Part shown: piece by piece, positions 1 through 5,548 of the stretch
Position numbering within the stretch: position 1 is the first letter of the stretch
Layout: each line of letters opens with the position of its first letter
DNA from: Methanocrinis alkalitolerans
GTDB lineage: Archaea; Halobacteriota; Methanosarcinia; Methanotrichales; Methanotrichaceae
NCBI RefSeq assembly: GCF_029167205.1
Contig: NZ_JARFPL010000069.1
Span: 1 to 5,548, forward strand
Direction: 5' to 3'
DNA length: 5,548 nt
The notes under the pieces: generated by a model
The model's input: the letters and a program-made list of their open reading frames with translations, nothing else
Told to the model about the DNA's origin: nothing
Database searches by the model: none
Position numbers and translations under genes: made by a program

Positions 1-7
1 CCCTTCC

Positions 8-21
8 ACAACGTTTAAATA
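8..21 (+). promoter_or_regulatory. rRNA promoter P1 (TATA box TTTAAATA with upstream element)
   Basis: TTTAAATA at 14-21 matches the archaeal TATA box bound by TBP, and the preceding bases 8-13 would lie where TFB contacts the BRE. Archaeal start sites lie about 25 bases downstream of the TATA centre, so transcription would begin near 38-44. It is the most distal of three similar boxes ahead of the 16S gene. The upstream flank here is less purine-rich than at the other two boxes, and the window begins just before it, so further promoters may lie outside. The motif is seen; promoter activity is inferred. Confidence 0.6.
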
Positions 22-34
22 CCGGGCTTGTATT

Positions 35-50
35 GGAGGAGTTCGCCCGT
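35..50 (+). repeat. Promoter-region direct repeat, copy 1
   Basis: GGAGGAGTTCGCCCGT here recurs at 198-213 with one base changed (15 of 16 identical). The two copies lie 163 bases apart in the promoter region. This copy lies just downstream of the first TATA box, near the expected P1 start site. It could be a remnant of promoter duplication or a protein-binding site; the sequence does not decide which. Confidence 0.6.
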
Positions 51-144
51 CCGCGGAGTCTGCCCGTAATTCGCGCAACTCCGGCAGAAGGGTCGCGGTC
101 TGAGGTCTTTTTGGGATCCTGCACGTTTCGGTCCCGAGGAGTCC

Positions 145-158
145 GAAAGGCTTAAATA
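145..158 (+). promoter_or_regulatory. rRNA promoter P2 (TATA box CTTAAATA with purine BRE)
   Basis: CTTAAATA at 151-158 is preceded by the purine run GAAAGG (145-150), a good archaeal BRE plus TATA arrangement. An ATATG sits at 177-181, 26 bases after the start of the box, where initiation is expected. The same eight-base box, a similar GAAAG flank and an ATATG at nearly the same offset occur at P3, so the two look like copies of one promoter design. P2 lies about 325 bases before the 16S gene. Confidence 0.75.
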
Positions 159-197
159 AGGTCCCCTGGTAGGGGGATATGCTGTCCGGTCCTCCCC

Positions 198-213
198 GGA
201 GGAGTTCTCCCGT
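198..213 (+). repeat. Promoter-region direct repeat, copy 2
   Basis: GGAGGAGTTCTCCCGT, the second copy of the element at 35-50. Its first five bases also close a small inverted repeat, CCTCC (191-195) with GGAGG (198-202). CGTTTCGG at 211-218, overlapping its end, is repeated at 124-131, so the interval between the TATA boxes is built from several short recurring words. Function unknown. Confidence 0.6.
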
Positions 214-249
214 TTCGGCGGTGCGGAACTTTGAAGGTTCTGGGACAGA

Positions 250-263
250 GGAAAGCTTAAATA
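250..263 (+). promoter_or_regulatory. rRNA promoter P3 (TATA box CTTAAATA with purine BRE), nearest to 16S
   Basis: GGAAAG (250-255) followed by CTTAAATA (256-263) is the best promoter in the region. ATATG at 280-284 lies 24 bases after the box start, the expected initiation zone, which gives a leader of about 195 bases before mature 16S. It is likely the main promoter because it is closest to the gene and has strong BRE and TATA matches. Which of the three boxes dominates cannot be told from sequence. Confidence 0.8.
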
Positions 264-284
264 GGATAGGCCCTTACATATATG

Positions 285-480
285 GGCCGATGGGGGATTA
301 TCTCCCCGGCACCGCGACATAACGGCGCGGGCCCTGACGGCGTATAACGCTGACGATGATGGGCTTGCTTTCCAAGTTCGTGGTACATATACCGCGTGGA
401 GACGGGATACAACTTGTCTCGTCTGACGTACGCTTATGGCGACTCGGCCAATTCCGACCGATACTGTAAATACTTCCATA
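285..480 (+). other. Structured 5' leader (5' external transcribed spacer)
   Basis: This non-coding stretch separates the P3 start region from mature 16S. It can form several local hairpins: GGGG 292-295 with CCCC 304-307; CCGCG 312-316 with CGCGG 326-330; GCCC 331-334 with GGGC 361-364 enclosing GCGT 340-343 with ACGC 347-350; GGTA 382-385 with TACC 390-393; and GAGAC 399-403 with GTCTC 416-420. The last part, 431-466, is the left strand of the pre-16S processing stem. No clear boxA-type antitermination signal could be assigned. The leader is expected to be removed during 16S maturation. Confidence 0.7.
431..466 (+). other. Pre-16S processing stem, left strand with bulge-helix-bulge
   Basis: This segment pairs with 1993-2026 across the whole 16S gene. 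The outer helix is 431-434 with 2023-2026, then 437-444 with 2014-2021. A four-base-pair central helix follows, CGGC 445-448 with GCCG 2007-2010. The inner helix is 14 pairs, 453-466 with 1993-2006, including one G-U. The central helix is flanked by the bulge CAAT (449-452) on this strand and AAT (2011-2013) on the other. Archaeal splicing endonuclease cuts such BHB motifs, and the released pre-16S is ligated into a circle. The textbook motif has two 3-nt bulges; here this side has four in every register tried. Confidence 0.8.
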
Positions 481-1955
<1,475 letters not shown>

Positions 1956-1963
1956 AACGACTT

Positions 1964-1977
1964 TGCACAAACGTGCA
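1964..1977 (+). other. Small hairpin between 16S 3' end and processing stem
   Basis: TGCAC (1964-1968) and GTGCA (1973-1977) form a five-pair stem with a four-base loop, nine bases after the 16S 3' end and before the right strand of the pre-16S stem. It would remain within the pre-16S circle after BHB cleavage and then be trimmed when the 3' end matures. No known function can be assigned. Confidence 0.5.
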
Positions 1978-1992
1978 TACGAAGTGTGCTTT

Positions 1993-2026
1993 CAGTGTCG
2001 GTCGGAGCCGAATAGTCGCCAGAGCG
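1993..2026 (+). other. Pre-16S processing stem, right strand with bulge-helix-bulge
   Basis: Right arm of the stem that encloses 16S, pairing with 431-466. Its central-helix part is GCCG (2007-2010), followed by the 3-nt bulge AAT (2011-2013). By the usual rule of cutting after the second bulge base, cleavage would fall between 2012 and 2013, leaving pre-16S to be closed into a circle. A one-base shifted pairing (TCGG 444-447 with CCGA 2008-2011, bulge ATA 2012-2014) is also possible, so the exact cut is uncertain by about a base. Confidence 0.8.
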
Positions 2027-2050
2027 AAAAATAACTCTAACGTTCAATTG

Positions 2051-2088
2051 CTGGGATATATCGACCCGGTGATATGAGGGCCTCCCAG
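2051..2088 (+). other. Spacer hairpin just upstream of tRNA-Ala
   Basis: CTGGGA (2051-2056) pairs with TCCCAG (2083-2088), and inside it ATATC (2058-2062) pairs with GATAT (2071-2075). The resulting two-step hairpin ends nine bases before tRNA-Ala. It may keep the spacer from interfering with tRNA folding or RNase P cleavage; that role is inferred. The remainder of 2027-2097 shows no gene or promoter. Confidence 0.5.
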
Positions 2089-2097
2089 GGCGTTTCT

Positions 2098-2170
2098 GGG
2101 CTCGTAGCTCAGCTGGAAGAGCGCCGCCTTTGCGAGGCGGAGGCCCTGGGTTCAAATCCCAGCGAGTCCA
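2098..2170 (+). tRNA. tRNA-Ala (anticodon UGC)
   Basis: A full cloverleaf of 73 nt in the 16S-23S spacer, the usual place for tRNA-Ala(UGC) in euryarchaeal rRNA operons. Acceptor GGGCTCG (2098-2104) pairs with CGAGTCC (2163-2169) with one G-U, and the discriminator is A2170. The D-stem is GCTC (2107-2110) with GAGC (2119-2122). The anticodon stem CCGCC/GGCGG (2124-2128/2136-2140) holds loop TTTGCGA with anticodon TGC at 2131-2133. The T arm has CTGGG/CCCAG around TTCAAAT. There is no intron and the 3' CCA is not encoded, so it must be added after tRNase Z cleavage. It lies between the two rRNA processing stems and is released by RNase P and tRNase Z. Confidence 0.97.
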
Positions 2171-2183
2171 TGTACTAAATGCA

Positions 2184-2209
2184 CCAAGCGAGATCATGTT
2201 CTCGTTTGG
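2184..2209 (+). other. Strong hairpin downstream of tRNA-Ala
   Basis: CCAAGCGAGA (2184-2193) and TCTCGTTTGG (2200-2209) form an uninterrupted ten-pair stem with one G-U and loop TCATGT, starting 14 bases after the tRNA-Ala discriminator. No T tract follows, so it does not look like a terminator, and the 23S gene must be transcribed through it. It may insulate the tRNA 3' end from the 23S processing stem. The pairing is seen; the role is a guess. Confidence 0.6.
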
Positions 2210-2218
2210 GAAGGGCAG

Positions 2219-2248
2219 ACGGCGTTGTGTCGTACGGCGCTGTGTGAT
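2219..2248 (+). repeat. 15-nt tandem direct repeat in the spacer
   Basis: Two adjacent 15-base units, ACGGCGTTGTGTCGT (2219-2233) and ACGGCGCTGTGTGAT (2234-2248), agree at 12 of 15 positions. They lie just upstream of the pre-23S stem. This looks like a local slip duplication in a poorly constrained spacer; no function is evident. Confidence 0.5.
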
Positions 2249-2258
2249 GCCATGTATA

Positions 2259-2296
2259 AGCTTTGCAATCCAGACGCTTACTGAGTTCAGTGGGAC
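2259..2296 (+). other. Pre-23S processing stem, left strand with canonical bulge-helix-bulge
   Basis: Pairs with 5206-5244 across the whole 23S gene. The outer helix is 2259-2269 with 5234-5244 (11 perfect pairs), then 2270-2274 with 5228-5232, interrupted only by bulged T5233. The central helix is CGCT (2275-2278) with GGCG (5221-5224), four pairs with one G-U. The inner helix is 2282-2296 with 5206-5220, 15 pairs with three G-U. The bulges are TAC (2279-2281) and AAA (5225-5227), exactly the 3-4-3 geometry cut by archaeal splicing endonuclease. The expected cut is 2280/2281. Confidence 0.88.
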
Positions 2297-2298
2297 AT

Positions 2299-5205
<2,907 letters not shown>

Positions 5206-5206
<1 letters not shown>

Positions 5207-5244
5207 TCCCGCTGAGCTCGGGCGAAATCTGGTATTGCAAAGCT
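5206..5244 (+). other. Pre-23S processing stem, right strand with canonical bulge-helix-bulge
   Basis: Right arm of the 23S-enclosing stem. It begins at the 23S 3' end, carries the central-helix half GGCG (5221-5224) and the bulge AAA (5225-5227), and ends with ATTGCAAAGCT (5234-5244). Expected cleavage is 5226/5227. Joining 5226 to 2281 would give a pre-23S circle of 2946 nt. The arm stops only 16 bases before tRNA-Cys. Confidence 0.88.
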
Positions 5245-5260
5245 ACAAAATATCATTCGT

Positions 5261-5362
5261 GCCAAGGTGGCGGAGTGGTTACGCAATTGCCTGCAGAATA
5301 TCGGTCTTATGGGCCAGAGTGCAGCCAGCAATTCTACTCCGGTTCGAATCCGGACCTTGGCT
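5261..5362 (+). tRNA. tRNA-Cys (anticodon GCA), intron-containing
   Basis: A 102-nt gene giving a 72-nt tRNA after loss of a 30-nt intron (5297-5326). Acceptor GCCAAGG (5261-5267) pairs perfectly with CCTTGGC (5355-5361); discriminator T5362 and anticodon GCA (5293-5295) fit cysteine identity. The D-stem is GCG (5270-5272) with CGC (5282-5284), with G-A next to it. The anticodon stem ATTGC (5286-5290) pairs with GCAAT (5328-5332) only across the intron, and the spliced loop is CTGCAGA. The T arm is TCCGG/CCGGA around TTCGAAT. CCA is not encoded. It sits between 23S and 5S; in haloarchaeal operons tRNA-Cys instead follows 5S. RNase P, tRNase Z and splicing are all needed to mature it. Confidence 0.95.
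5297..5326 (+). other. tRNA-Cys intron at position 37/38 with bulge-helix-bulge
   Basis: The 30-nt intron lies one base after the anticodon, the canonical archaeal site. The BHB is explicit: anticodon stem 5286-5290/5328-5332, bulge CCA (5325-5327), four-pair central helix CTGC (5291-5294) with GCAG (5321-5324), bulge AGA (5295-5297). Cutting after the second base of each bulge gives 5296/5297 and 5326/5327. The intron-side helix is weak: two pairs next to the bulge (one G-U), an internal loop, then GGTCT (5303-5307) with GGGCC (5311-5315) with two G-U. No reading frame or guide-RNA boxes were seen. Confidence 0.9.
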
Positions 5363-5365
5363 TCG

Positions 5366-5490
5366 AGTGTGGCGGCCAGAGCGGCGGGGAAACTCCTGAA
5401 CCCATTCCGAACTCAGAAGATAAGCCCGTCCACGTTCCATACGGTACTCAGGTGCGCGAGCCCTCGGGAAATATGGATCGCTGCCACATT
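5366..5490 (+). rRNA. rrf: 5S ribosomal RNA
   Basis: About 125 nt with archaeal 5S hallmarks: GGCGGCC near the start (5371-5377), ACCCATTCCGAACTCAGAAG (5400-5419), GATAAGCCCGTCC, then GGTGCGCGAGCC and a closing GCTGCCAC. Helix I pairs 5365-5376 with 5480-5491 (12 pairs including G-U), which defines both ends to within two or three bases. It begins only about three bases after tRNA-Cys, so tRNase Z cleavage of that tRNA would nearly create its 5' end. In the large subunit it forms the central protuberance with ribosomal proteins uL18 and uL5. Confidence 0.95.
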
Positions 5491-5499
5491 CACCTAATA

Positions 5500-5548
5500 T
5501 CTCTTCTCTCATTGAAACGGCGATAATCCTATTAGCGGTAGCTCTTTT
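5500..5548 (+). terminator. Possible operon end: pyrimidine and T tracts
   Basis: After 5S the sequence has an unbroken pyrimidine run TCTCTTCTCTC (5500-5510) and a CTCTTTT at the very end of the window (5542-5548). Archaeal RNA polymerase ends transcription at T-rich stretches without needing a hairpin, so either could be the operon terminator. Neither is a long T run, and the second is cut off by the window edge. The bases between them show no gene. Confidence 0.35.

Noticed and set aside
101..112. T5 run after a weak hairpin (54-59/78-83) as a terminator of an upstream gene
   Set aside because: The hairpin is 25 bases from the T run, and the site lies between rRNA promoters P1 and P2, which would make it block P1 transcripts. 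Evidence is too thin.
361..380. Possible boxA-like antitermination signal in the leader
   Set aside because: No convincing match to a defined boxA could be made by eye, and archaeal consensus sequences vary.
5521..5548. Possible start of another tRNA (GCGGTAGCTC) at the window end
   Set aside because: Only a tRNA-like word is present. The following TTTT does not fit a D loop and the window ends, so no fold can be tested.

Overview
The window is a single archaeal ribosomal RNA operon, read left to right on the + strand, with no credible protein-coding gene. The organism is a euryarchaeal methanogen, most likely of the order Methanomicrobiales. This rests on the archaeal start of the 16S, the archaeal-type 958-region motif in it, TATA-box promoters in place of bacterial -35/-10 boxes, the tRNA-Ala(UGC) spacer gene, bulge-helix-bulge processing motifs and an overall 16S sequence like the Methanospirillum/Methanoregula group. 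The order-level placement comes from memory of related sequences, not from a search; genus and species cannot be given.

Layout: positions 1-285 hold a promoter region with three TATA boxes in tandem and short repeated elements. Positions 285-480 are a structured 5' leader ending in the left strand of the pre-16S processing stem. Then come 16S rRNA (481-1955), a spacer with the right strand of that stem, tRNA-Ala(UGC) (2098-2170), a second spacer with a strong hairpin, a small tandem repeat and the left strand of the pre-23S stem, 23S rRNA (about 2299-5206), the right strand of the pre-23S stem, an intron-containing tRNA-Cys(GCA) (5261-5362), 5S rRNA (about 5366-5490), and a short tail with pyrimidine/T tracts that may end transcription.

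The parts fit one transcript. Both large rRNAs are enclosed by long-range inverted repeats that fold into bulge-helix-bulge (BHB) motifs, and tRNA-Cys carries a third BHB at its anticodon-loop intron. The archaeal splicing endonuclease would be expected to cut all three and a tRNA ligase to seal the ends, giving circular pre-16S, circular pre-23S and spliced tRNA-Cys. RNase P and tRNase Z cuts at the two tRNAs would free the rest, including the 5' end of 5S, which lies only a few bases after tRNA-Cys.

No undescribed defence, mobile or regulatory system is visible. What deserves a second look is the gene order (tRNA-Cys between 23S and 5S), the three BHB motifs in one transcript, the 4-nt bulge of the 16S motif, and the tandem promoters. 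The long open frames on both strands are shadows of structured RNA.
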